A stretch of DNA of 22,570 bases from the NCBI GenBank assembly GCA_016844565.1, contig JAENJB010000057.1:1-22570 (forward strand), in the 5' to 3' direction. This document shows, one piece after another, positions 1 through 7,300 of the stretch. Each line of letters begins with the position of its first letter. The first letter of the stretch is position 1. Under the pieces are notes generated by a model that was not told where the DNA came from, made no database searches, and saw nothing but the letters and a program-made list of their open reading frames with translations. The position numbers were made by a program, and so were the translations under genes. The stretch comes from Dehalococcoidia bacterium (GTDB lineage Bacteria > Chloroflexota > Dehalococcoidia > JAENJB01).

Positions 1-1
1 G

Positions 2-1153
2 TACGGGATCGCCATCCCCCGTGGGAAGGTGGCGACGGAGGCCGGAGAGGTAGGGGAGATCGCCAGATCCCTGGGGGGCAAGGCTATCATCAAAGCGCAG
101 ATACACGCGGGCGGGCGAGGCAAGGCGGGAGGAATCAGGCTCGTCTCATCTCCCGCAGAGGCCGAGAAGGCCGCCCGTGAGTTGCTGGGAAAGAGACTGG
201 CCACCTCCCAGACCAAACCTGAAGGCCTCCCGGTACAGGCGGTCCTGGTGGAAGAAGCGGTCGAAAGCCTGAGGGAGCTCTACCTCGGCATAACGGTAGA
301 CGAAGCCGGGCGATGTCCGGCTATCATCGGCAGCGCCTCCGGCGGCGTGGACATTGAAGAAAAGGCCCGGCTAAGCCCGCGAAAGGTCCTGAGATTTCCG
401 ATTGACCCCGCCACTGGCCTGCAGCCATCCGAGGCAAGACGCCTGGTCAGGAGCTTCGACCTCGACCAGGCCCAGGTGGAACCCGCTGTCTCCATTGCCA
501 CCAGCCTCCACCGGTTGTTCACCGGGGAAGACTGCCTCTTGGTGGAGATCAACCCACTGGTCGTCACCACGGACGGGAAGCTCCTGGCCCTCGATGCCAG
601 GATCGTCCTGGACGACAACGCCCTGTTCCGCCACCAATACCTCGCGGCGTTGCAGGACCTGTCTCAGGAAGAACCGCGCGAGATACAGGCCACACAACTG
701 GGAGTGCGGAATTACATCAAGCTGGAGGGGAATATCGGTTGCATGGTCAACGGCGCTGGCCTGGCCATGGCAGTGATGGACCTCATCAAGATGGCCGGCG
801 GCAGTCCGGCTAACTTCCTGGATATTGGCACGCTGAACGCCCCCGAACGGGTGACAAATGCCTTCAAAGTATTCACTCAGGACCCGGAGGTGAAGGCCGT
901 CCTCGTTAACATCTTCGGAGGCATGGCCCGCGTGGACATAGTCGCCCGCGGAATAGTAGAGGCTTACCGGCAGATGGAAATCCACGTCCCGGTGGTCATC
1001 CTGGTCATCCGCCTGGCGGGCACCAACGTGGAAGAAGGAAAGCGCATTCTGAGGGAGTCTGGCATCCCGTACATCGAAGCGGACGACCTGGCCGCAGCAG
1101 CCCGCCAGGTCGTCCGTGCCGCCAGCGGGGCGGCGGAGAAAGGCAATCTTTGA
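2..1153 (+). CDS. sucC: Succinyl-CoA synthetase (ADP-forming) beta subunit, 5' truncated by window edge
   Basis: This subunit carries the ATP-grasp nucleotide site of the TCA-cycle enzyme that interconverts succinyl-CoA and succinate with ATP/GTP; it works as a heteromer with SucD in the cytoplasm. The reading frame is open from base 2, and its first residues (YGIAIPRGKVAT) match the region just after the usual N-terminus. About 14 residues are therefore missing, and the GTG at 29 is internal, not the start. Visible family marks are KAQIHAGGRGKAGG near the N-terminus, VEINPLVV (Mg-nucleotide binding), GNIGCMVNGAGLAMAVMDLIK and VNIFGGMARVDIVA. The 383 visible residues agree with the normal length of about 390. 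The stop overlaps the sucD start, so the two genes form one transcription unit. The promoter lies outside the window. Confident. Confidence 0.95.
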   Translation, partial: YGIAIPRGKVATEAGEVGEIARSLGGKAIIKAQIHAGGRGKAGGIRLVSSPAEAEKAARELLGKRLATSQTKPEGLPVQAVLVEEAVESLRELYLGITVDEAGRCPAIIGSASGGVDIEEKARLSPRKVLRFPIDPATGLQPSEARRLVRSFDLDQAQVEPAVSIATSLHRLFTGEDCLLVEINPLVVTTDGKLLALDARIVLDDNALFRHQYLAALQDLSQEEPREIQATQLGVRNYIKLEGNIGCMVNGAGLAMAVMDLIKMAGGSPANFLDIGTLNAPERVTNAFKVFTQDPEVKAVLVNIFGGMARVDIVARGIVEAYRQMEIHVPVVILVIRLAGTNVEEGKRILRESGIPYIEADDLAAAARQVVRAASGAAEKGNL

Positions 1154-2028
1154 GCATACTCATAGACGAGAAGACGAGGCTGCTGATCCAGGGCATGACC
1201 GGCTCCGAAGGCCGTTTCCACGCCCAGCGCTGCCTCGAATACGGCACGAGAGTTGTGGCCGGGGTGACCCCTGGCAAAGGGGGGAGCTCAGTGCTGGGCA
1301 TACCCGTGTTTAACACGGCAAGTCAGGCAGCAGAAGAGACCGGGGCCAGCACGAGCCTCATCTTCGTTCCCGCCCCCAACGCTGCCAGCGCTATCATCGA
1401 AGCCGCCGGCGCCGGCATACCCGTAATCATCTGCATCACCGAAGGCATTCCGATAAAGGATATGATGGAGGTTCACTCCTATCTCAAGGGCAAACCCACG
1501 CGCCTTATCGGCCCCAACTGTCCGGGCGCAATCTCCCCGGGCAAGAGTAAGGCGGGCATCATGGTGGGTGACATACACCGGCCCGGCCCTGTGGGGGTAG
1601 TGTCCCGTAGCGGCACTCTGACCTATGAGGCTGTCGCCCAGTTGACCCAATGCGGGATAGGGCAGTCCACCTGCATCGGCATCGGGGGCGACCCGTTACC
1701 CGGCAGCACCTTTGTGGACATCCTCCAGCTCTTCCAGCAAGACGAGGACACCAAAGCGGTGGTGCTCATCGGCGAAGTCGGCAGCACCCTGGAGCAGGAA
1801 GCTGCCGACTTTATCCAGACGGGGATGAGCAAGCCAGTCATCGCGTTCGTCGCCGGCATCACCGCCCCCCCCGGACGGCGGATGGGCCATGCCGGCGCCA
1901 TCGTCAGTGGCAACACAGGCAAAGCCCAGGAGAAGATCGCCGCCCTGGAAAGGGCAGGGGCCACCATCGTACGAAGCCCGGCCGATATCGGTGGGACTGT
2001 CCGAACGGTGCTGGAAAGACGGGGCTAG
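1150..2028 (+). CDS. sucD: Succinyl-CoA synthetase alpha subunit
   Basis: This is the CoA-binding and phosphohistidine-carrying subunit of succinyl-CoA synthetase. It has 292 residues, the normal family length. The N-terminal Rossmann CoA-binding part shows QGMTGSEGRFHAQ and GVTPGKGG (about residues 14-45). The middle has IGPNCPGAISPG, and the C-terminal ligase part has GRRMGHAGAIVSG with the active-site His at residue 247. The start is TTG, overlapping the sucC stop by 4 bp. It is supported by an upstream GGAGAAAGG and by the match of MSILIDEKT to the usual N-terminus; the first ATG would cut into the CoA-binding loop. Translation is probably coupled to sucC. Downstream lies a repeat-rich stretch that may end the transcript. 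Confidence 0.96.
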   Translation: MSILIDEKTRLLIQGMTGSEGRFHAQRCLEYGTRVVAGVTPGKGGSSVLGIPVFNTASQAAEETGASTSLIFVPAPNAASAIIEAAGAGIPVIICITEGIPIKDMMEVHSYLKGKPTRLIGPNCPGAISPGKSKAGIMVGDIHRPGPVGVVSRSGTLTYEAVAQLTQCGIGQSTCIGIGGDPLPGSTFVDILQLFQQDEDTKAVVLIGEVGSTLEQEAADFIQTGMSKPVIAFVAGITAPPGRRMGHAGAIVSGNTGKAQEKIAALERAGATIVRSPADIGGTVRTVLERRG

Positions 2029-2347
2029 TACTTGCTTGCGTAGAAAGCCAGACAGTCCTCTCCCCCCTTGAGGGGGAGAGTTAGAGAGAGGGGGCTTCAG
2101 CTCATGCTGAGATTTCACCCTCACCTAGCCTCTTCCGTCGAGGGAGAGGAATTCTCTTATCGTACAAGGACTGCTGCAACTAAGTACTAGTGTGGTGCAT
2201 CGCAAATAGCGTTAGCTACAGGAACCGGTGTCATTCTGAGGAGCGCAGCGACGAAGAATCCGTAGTCGCCGCTAGGGGGGGCGGATTCTTCACTTCGTTC
2301 AGAATGACAGCCAATGCGTTAGCTAACGAAGCGTTAGAAACACCACA
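2029..2347. other. Gene-free intergenic stretch filled by repeats
   Basis: No plausible gene lies between the sucD stop and the stop of the convergent lipoprotein gene. The space holds two CTCTCCC-type hairpin units in opposite orientation (about 2054-2152) and a 167-bp palindromic element (2186-2352). Both are described separately. The short ORFs crossing here are products of the repeats. Confidence 0.7.
2054..2152. repeat. Paired CTCTCCC hairpin repeat, copy 1
   Basis: A strong hairpin is formed by CTCTCCCCC (2058-2066) and GGGGGAGAG (2072-2080). A second, degenerate unit lies in reverse orientation (CACCCTCACCTAGCCTCTTCCGTCGAGGGAGAGG, split here as CACCCTCACC, then GAGGGAGAGG near 2140-2149). 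A related pair sits at 11294-11371. Both copies lie just after the last gene of a plus-strand operon, so they may act as a transcript-end structure. No clean T-run follows, so calling it an intrinsic terminator would be a guess. Confidence 0.65.
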
Positions 2348-2352
2348 CTAGT
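2186..2352. repeat. MITE-like palindromic element with 12-bp terminal inverted repeats
   Basis: The ends are ACTAGTGTGGTG (2186-2197) and its exact reverse complement CACCACACTAGT (2341-2352). Inside are a second inverted pair, TGTCATTCTGA (2229-2239) with TCAGAATGACA (2299-2309), and a third, GAAGAATCCG (2253-2262) with its near reverse complement CGGATTCTTC (2282-2291). GCGTTAGCTA occurs twice in direct orientation (2209 and 2316). There is no coding capacity. TA dinucleotides at 2188-2189 and 2349-2350 flank GTGTGGTG/CACCACAC, which would fit a TA-targeting IS630/Tc1-type non-autonomous element; that is inference. The right end contains the stop codon of the neighbouring minus-strand gene. 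Confidence 0.75.
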
Positions 2353-4006
2353 GAGGCTTGACTACAGCCCGCGTCAGTGAGGGTATCCCCGTGGGGCTGA
2401 GGGTCAGCCCCTGAACATATGGTTTCACAAGAAAATAGTTCCGCCCGAAGTACAAAGGAATAATGGCGGCTTCTTGCACAACCTTCTCCTCCGCCTGCCG
2501 GTAGAGCACGAACCTTTGCTCCGTGTCACGCTCGGTACCCGCCCGGATCAGTAGCTGGTCTACCTCGCGGTTGCTGTACTCGCCGGTGTTGTACTCGCTC
2601 CCGGTGCTCAGCAGAATATCAAGGAAGTCTTGCGGATCGGGATAATCGGCCACCCAACCGAAATCGAAAAGCTCGTTCTTTTCCTTCTTCAAGCCATAGA
2701 GGTAGAAGTCCGGCTCCAACTGCCTCACCTCGATTTCTACACCGAGGTTCTTCTGCCAATCCTGGATGAGCGCCCCGATCAAACCACTGACGGCGCCACC
2801 GTAGCCGCCGGTGGTAAAGATGATAGGTGGCAGCTTGCCCGTCACCCCGTACTTTGATTCCGTCAGGAGCTGTTTCGCCCGGATCACGTCATAGCTTAGC
2901 CCCTTCAAGTCTTTGTTAAAACCGGGCATCCCCGTTGGTAGTACACCGTTCGCCTTCTCCGATGTTCCCTTCAGGATAAGGGTCACTATCTTCTCCTTAT
3001 CCACGGCCTGCGCGAAGGCCTGGCGCACTTTGACATCGTCGAAAGGAGGTCTGGTGATATTGAACCCTATGTAGAACAAGCTGAGCTCAGGGGACACCTG
3101 TACTTCCTTACTCAACGGGTTGGAAGGATCCTTCACCTGCTCCAGAAAATTAAGGTCGAGGTTGACGGCGTCTATATCTCCCGTTTCATAGAGCCGCATA
3201 GGTATGCCCCCCCGGTGCATAAAGACCACCCTGGAGACCACCGGCACCCGTCCGTAATAGGCGTCGTTCCGCTCCATGGTGAGGCTTTCATCGCCTTCTT
3301 TCCACCGGGCCACCTTGAAAGGGCCGGTGCCGTTGGGCTGTGACCACCAGTCAGCGCCCTTTCCCGCATTTTCTTTATCAACGACAAAAGCGGTCGGATA
3401 GGACAGCTTAGCCAGGAAATAGGCCTTGGGAGCATCAATGGTGACCTCGATAGTGTAATCGTCAACCACCCTCACTCCCCTCACCTCCTTCGCCTGCCCC
3501 GCCAGCTTCTCCTTGACCCCGACGATGTCGCCCAAGTAGGTGCCCGCCGTCTGAGACTGAAGAGCAGGGTCGGCAGCGCGCTCCCAGGAGTACTTGAAGT
3601 CGCCGGCTTTGACCTCCCGCCCGTTGTGGAACTTCACCCCTTTCTTCAGGTGAAAGGTATAGGTCTTACCATCAGAGCTGATATCCCAGCGACTCGCTAT
3701 ATCAGGGACCGGCTTCAGATCCTCGTCCATGGCCACCAGGCCGCTGAAAATGTGCGTGATGTAGATGTGTGACCTCGAATCACCGGATAGAGCGGGGTCC
3801 ATAGTCACCGGGCCCAGTTGGAAGAGCCTCAGCGTCGCCTGGGACCTCTCTGGAGACGGCCCCTGCGGCCCACCCGGACCAGGCGACTCCTGCTCGCCCT
3901 GGGGCTTCTCCGGCGTCTGTCCTTCTCGACAACCGACGCCCAGAAGCAGCGCCATCAGGCTCACTAACACCAGTGCTAAAGATATGTGACAGCGAAAACG
4001 GTTCAT
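2348..4006 (-). CDS. ABC transporter substrate-binding lipoprotein, family 5 (peptide/nickel type)
   Basis: This is a predicted solute receptor of the OppA/DppA class, anchored on the outer face of the cytoplasmic membrane. It has 552 residues, normal for the family. The N-terminus has a positively charged start, a hydrophobic segment and a lipobox LGVGC with Cys26 as the lipidation site. A Pro/Glu/Gly-rich linker follows (about 30-55). The SBP_bac_5 core begins with LGPVTMDPALSGD, then FHLKKGVKFHNGREVKAGDFKYSWER, NGTGPFKV, the VRQAFAQAVDKEKIV segment and a late GWVADYPDPQDFLD. The start is ATG, 1 bp after the radC stop, so it is the last gene of a tight operon with a secreted protease and radC. 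No permease or ATPase genes are in the window. The TAG stop lies inside the end of the adjacent repeat element. The ligand cannot be told; oligopeptide is the default guess. Confidence 0.92.
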   Translation of the reverse strand: MNRFRCHISLALVLVSLMALLLGVGCREGQTPEKPQGEQESPGPGGPQGPSPERSQATLRLFQLGPVTMDPALSGDSRSHIYITHIFSGLVAMDEDLKPVPDIASRWDISSDGKTYTFHLKKGVKFHNGREVKAGDFKYSWERAADPALQSQTAGTYLGDIVGVKEKLAGQAKEVRGVRVVDDYTIEVTIDAPKAYFLAKLSYPTAFVVDKENAGKGADWWSQPNGTGPFKVARWKEGDESLTMERNDAYYGRVPVVSRVVFMHRGGIPMRLYETGDIDAVNLDLNFLEQVKDPSNPLSKEVQVSPELSLFYIGFNITRPPFDDVKVRQAFAQAVDKEKIVTLILKGTSEKANGVLPTGMPGFNKDLKGLSYDVIRAKQLLTESKYGVTGKLPPIIFTTGGYGGAVSGLIGALIQDWQKNLGVEIEVRQLEPDFYLYGLKKEKNELFDFGWVADYPDPQDFLDILLSTGSEYNTGEYSNREVDQLLIRAGTERDTEQRFVLYRQAEEKVVQEAAIIPLYFGRNYFLVKPYVQGLTLSPTGIPSLTRAVVKPH

Positions 4007-4007
4007 T

Positions 4008-4700
4008 TTAGAGCAGCTTCCTCTCCCTCATACTGATGAATCCCGTATCAGCGACGATGAGATGATCGAGGACTTCGATACCCAGGAGTTCTCCTGCTTC
4101 CTTCAATCTTTTCGTAAGCTTGATATCCTCCTCGGAGGGGGACAGGTCCCCTGAAGGGTGATTGTGGGCGACGATCATGGAGGCCGCCGAGGCCGAGATG
4201 GCCTCCTGGAACACCTCCCGCGGATGGACCAGGCTTGAATCCAGGGTACCCATCGATATCGGGATCACTTTGATGACCCGGTTGCGGGTATTCAGTAGTA
4301 TAGCCAGAAAGTGCTCCTTCTTCTTTCCCTTCAGCATACTCCTCACCTGGCCCACGCCATCTTGCGGTGACTTCACCGCCTCGGCCGCCTCGGGAATGGA
4401 AGTCTGCTCCTCCAGCCTCCTGTTCAGTTCGAAAGCAGCCTTGAGCTGGGTTGCCTTCGCCGGCCCTATGCCCCTCACCGTGGAGAGTTCTTCGAGGGAA
4501 GCACTGGCCATCCCGCCGAAGCTGCCAAAGCGACTGAGCAACTGTTGGGCAGTGACCATCACCGACTCCCCCTTTATTCCTCGGCCCAGAATCAGGGCCA
4601 GGAGCTCCACCGCCGAGAGACTCTCGGCGCCGTACCTCATCATTCTCTCGCGTGGCCTCTCCGCGACAGGCAAATCATGGATGGTGAATGAGCTCTTCAC
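4008..4700 (-). CDS. radC: RadC family protein (JAMM/MPN+ domain)
   Basis: RadC proteins carry a JAMM metalloprotease-like fold; the old DNA-repair name is not well supported experimentally. It has 230 residues, the usual length. The N-terminal UPF0758 part shows RPRERMMRYGAESLSAVELLALILGRG (about 15-41), then a helix-hairpin-helix stretch STVRGIGPAKATQLKAAFEL (73-92). The C-terminal JAMM motif is complete: E129, H179, H181 and D192 (HNHPSGDLSPSEED), which suggests an intact metal site. The start is GTG, overlapping the stop of the upstream metalloprotease gene by 3 bases, and the next gene starts 1 bp after its stop. All three are likely translated from one mRNA. Confidence 0.95.
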   Translation of the reverse strand: MKSSFTIHDLPVAERPRERMMRYGAESLSAVELLALILGRGIKGESVMVTAQQLLSRFGSFGGMASASLEELSTVRGIGPAKATQLKAAFELNRRLEEQTSIPEAAEAVKSPQDGVGQVRSMLKGKKKEHFLAILLNTRNRVIKVIPISMGTLDSSLVHPREVFQEAISASAASMIVAHNHPSGDLSPSEEDIKLTKRLKEAGELLGIEVLDHLIVADTGFISMRERKLL

Positions 4701-5920
4701 CGCCGTCGCCTCACCGAATAGCCGAAAGCAAGTACCCCGGGGAATACCAGTAATCCCCAGGCAGCAGCCGGCAAAGCCGGGACCGGCCGTTGAGCCAGCT
4801 CGTTTGCCCTGGGCCTGAGCGGAAGTGAAGCCGTGGTCTTCCTGGTCTCCAGGCTATCCCGCCACAGCTTGTCCAGCCCGTCCAGGTCGAAGCCGTAAAC
4901 CGACTTCAGGGCGCCATCAAAAGTAGCGCCCTGCTTGAAGGTGTCCAGTAGTGCCAGCAGCTTGTCCCGGCCATACTTCGTCAAGAGAAACTCCACCAGG
5001 GCCTCGCTCTGAGCATAGGACTGAACCGCCAGCCTGGGATCGGTCGAAAAAGGCGCCGAGAGGCTGCGAACTGAGATCAGGGTCTTCTGAGAAATGGCCT
5101 GTTGCAGCAACGATGCATAGCCTTGCTCCAGCGGCCCCTCGCCGTACATCGCCAGGCCCTCATTGAGCCAGATAGGGAGGTCGGCATAGGGACTGAAGGT
5201 TACCTGGCCGACAAGAAGATGCGTTATCTCGTGAGCGATGGCCCGCTTGCCCCAGGCGAGTTCGCTGGTCGGGATGCCGATCATCACCGTGCCGAATTCA
5301 CTGATGGCCACACCACCTTCCCACCCCACGGGATAGACCAGCGCTCCCTGCAAGTCACGACCGCTGGCGTAGATGAAAGCTCTGACTGGTCTTTCCAGCC
5401 GTGCCCCCATATCTCGGCCCAATCTGTCAAGACTGGCCTGCACCGCATTCAACAGCTCGCGGGCGAAAGCCTCGTCGCCCTCGTACCAGGAGAGGGTCAC
5501 CGAACCTGCGGTGAGACTCCTCCATTTATAGCGCTCATCGTTGAACTCAAACGTCTTCGGCTCGGTGACCAGCTTGCGCCCAGCGGCGTCGCCAACAGTC
5601 CACCAGTACTTCAGTCTCGCCCCCGTAGGCAGGCCACCCCCCAGCCTCATATCCCAGCGCCAGGTCGCCTCCACCGTGGAGCCCGGCTTGAAGCGCGGCC
5701 TCACCTCACTGGTCACCCTGGCATAGTTCAACCTCTCCACCTGGTAATGCAGGACCACGAAATTGATTTCTGCGCTGCTCTGCGCCCTGACTCTAAACTC
5801 AAGGGACAGGGGGAACGAGGGCACGGCGCTTGAGGACAGCACCGCAATATCTTGAGCCTCCACCGCGACCGGCACGAGGCCGACCAGAAGCACAACAACC
5901 AGCAGTAACAGCTTTTTCAT
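4697..5920 (-). CDS. Exported gluzincin-like metalloprotease (peptidase MA-like)
   Basis: This is a predicted extracytoplasmic zinc metallopeptidase. From the ATG at 5920 it has 407 residues. There is a Sec signal peptide (MKKLLLLVVVLLVGLVPVAVEA, quoted as KKLLLLVVV then VEA, cleavage near residue 22), a beta-rich domain (about 25-130), then the peptidase domain with HEITH (H230, E231, H234) and WLNEGLA (third zinc ligand candidate E254). This is the gluzincin pattern. A hydrophobic segment (about 385-402) followed by RRRR suggests a C-terminal membrane anchor with the catalytic domain outside. I prefer the ATG at 5920 over the TTG at 5923 because a GAGG lies 7 bases before it. It is the first gene of the protease-radC-lipoprotein unit. 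The substrate is unknown. Confidence 0.85.
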   Translation of the reverse strand: MKKLLLLVVVLLVGLVPVAVEAQDIAVLSSSAVPSFPLSLEFRVRAQSSAEINFVVLHYQVERLNYARVTSEVRPRFKPGSTVEATWRWDMRLGGGLPTGARLKYWWTVGDAAGRKLVTEPKTFEFNDERYKWRSLTAGSVTLSWYEGDEAFARELLNAVQASLDRLGRDMGARLERPVRAFIYASGRDLQGALVYPVGWEGGVAISEFGTVMIGIPTSELAWGKRAIAHEITHLLVGQVTFSPYADLPIWLNEGLAMYGEGPLEQGYASLLQQAISQKTLISVRSLSAPFSTDPRLAVQSYAQSEALVEFLLTKYGRDKLLALLDTFKQGATFDGALKSVYGFDLDGLDKLWRDSLETRKTTASLPLRPRANELAQRPVPALPAAAWGLLVFPGVLAFGYSVRRRR

Positions 5921-5948
5921 CAACTTTCCTCACCCAAGTCGTTCGACT

Positions 5949-6058
5949 GTCATTGCGAGGAGTACCGCGTAGCGGGTCGACGAAGCAATCTCACACGGCT
6001 CTGGGTCATAGGGGCTCGGAGATTGCTTCCCCTTCACTCCGTTCAGGGTCGCAATGAC
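5949..6058. repeat. GTCATTGCGA-type palindromic repeat
   Basis: The outer arms are GTCATTGCGA (5949-5958) and TCGCAATGAC (6049-6058). The inner arms are GAAGCAATCTC (5983-5993) and GAGATTGCTTC (6019-6029). The element lies in the 154-bp gap between the prfB stop and the protease start, so any transcript reading from prfB into the protease operon must cross this fold. It belongs to the same style of interspersed palindrome as the element at 2186-2352, with a different core (GCAATC instead of GAATCC). A degenerate half copy is near 14702. Confidence 0.75.
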
Positions 6059-6074
6059 GGGATGGCCCGGTCGT

Positions 6075-7182
6075 CTAACCATTCTCCTCACCCAATCTTG
6101 CCCTAAGATAGGCGCCGATGAATTCATCCAGCCCGCCGTCGAGAACAGCTTCAGTGTCACCCGTCTCATAGCCGGTACGGTGGTCCTTCACCATCCGGTA
6201 AGGGTGCAGGACATAGCTCCTTATCTGATTGCCCCAGCCGGCGTCGATGCGCTTCCCTTTGATACGGGCCCTCTCCTCCTCTTTCTGTTTCCGCTCCAAC
6301 TCCAGAAGCCGGGCGTAGAGGAGTCTCAAGGCGATGGCCTTGTTCTGGTGCTGGGACCGTTCGCTCTGGCAGGTGACCACGAGGCCGGTGGGCTTGTGGA
6401 CGATCCTCACCGCGGTACTCACCTTCTGCACATTCTGCCCCCCCGCACCGCTGGAGCGATAGAACTCCATCTTCAAGTCATCGGGGTTGATTTTCAGGTC
6501 CACGTCTGCCTCCGCCTCGGGCAACACCTCCACCAGAGCAAAAGAGGTATGGCGCGCATGGTCGGCATCGAAAGGGGACATGCGCACCAGCCGGTGCACC
6601 CCGTGCTCCGACCTCAAATACCCGTAGGCATGATCGCCGCTAATGCTGAGGACCACGCTCTTTATACCCGCTTCCTCTCCGGGAGAGGAGTCCAGCACCT
6701 CCACTTCGTAGCCTCTCCGTTCAGCCCAGCGCAGGTACATGCGCATGAGCATCTGCGCCCAGTCTTGCGACTCCGTCCCGCCGGCCCCGGCATGGACCGC
6801 CAGCAGCGCATTCCGGCCATCCATCTGACCGCTCAGGAGTAGCTTCAGCTCCAGTTTGTCCAGAAAGGAAGCCAAGGCCTCCCTCTCGGAGGCCACCTCC
6901 TCAGCCAGAGCCTTCTCATCTTCCTCCGACGCCAGAACAGCCAGCCCGTGAAGGTCAGTCACCTTCTTCTCCAACCCCCTCCATGTCTGCGCCTGCTCCT
7001 TGAGCCCGTTGAGCCGTCTCATCACCCGCTGCGCCTCTTTCTGATCCTGCCAGAAATCAGGATGGGAGGACTCCTCCTCCAGAGCGGCGGCCTGCCTCTC
7101 TAACTCGGTGACGTCAAAGACGCACCATTAGGCTAGAAATCCTGGAACGCAACTCCTGCAACTTGGCAAGCTCTTCATGCAT
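6075..7182 (-). CDS. prfB: Peptide chain release factor 2, with programmed +1 frameshift
   Basis: RF2 recognises UAA and UGA stop codons and triggers release of the finished peptide. The zero frame starts at ATG 7182 and runs 22 codons to an in-frame TGA (7114-7116) in the context CTT TGA C. Skipping one base gives CTT-GAC and an open frame to TAG at 6075, for 368 residues in total, as in other RF2 proteins. The recoded protein has the SPF stop-recognition tripeptide (VRMSPFDADHARHTSF) and the catalytic GGQ loop (SSGAGGQNVQKVSTAVR). The start is set by AGGAAGG (7190-7196), 7 bases before the ATG. Starting at the ATG at 7025 would remove about 50 residues and miss the frameshift. RF2 probably tunes its own level: low RF2 lets the ribosome pause at UGA and shift. 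A sigma70-like promoter lies upstream. Confidence 0.95.
7108..7131 (-). promoter_or_regulatory. prfB +1 programmed frameshift site
   Basis: On the minus strand the sequence reads CTAATGGTGCGTCTTTGAC across 7131-7113. The CTT-TGA-C slippery heptamer matches the classical RF2 site exactly. The Shine-Dalgarno-like stimulator, AGGGGG in E. coli, is here ATGGTG, in which only GGTG can pair with the anti-SD end of 16S rRNA. The stimulator is therefore weaker or in a shifted register. Confidence 0.88.
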
Positions 7183-7252
7183 CTGAATTCCTTCCTGGCA
7201 ACAGGCCTTCAAGCGAACTGTGAATACCATACCACTGGAAAGGACTGACTCC

Positions 7253-7281
7253 ATTGTAAGACATGAACGTATCCCTTTCAA
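7253..7281 (-). promoter_or_regulatory. Likely prfB promoter (sigma70-type)
   Basis: On the minus strand a -35 TTGAAA (7281-7276) and a -10 TACAAT (7258-7253) are separated by 17 bases. Transcription would start near 7246, giving a leader of about 64 bases. It lies in the 118-bp gap after the endonuclease V stop. Sequence match only. Confidence 0.6.
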
Positions 7282-7300
7282 GCCCGCTCAAGGCTCTCCA

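Noticed and set aside
5102..5833. 243-residue plus-strand ORF
   Set aside because: Antisense to the metalloprotease, which has a signal peptide and HEITH site; the plus ORF has no motif.
7025..7025. ATG at 7025 as start of prfB
   Set aside because: It would remove the N-terminal helix region present in RF2. The upstream frame with CTTTGAC, a correct ATG and Shine-Dalgarno is a better explanation.
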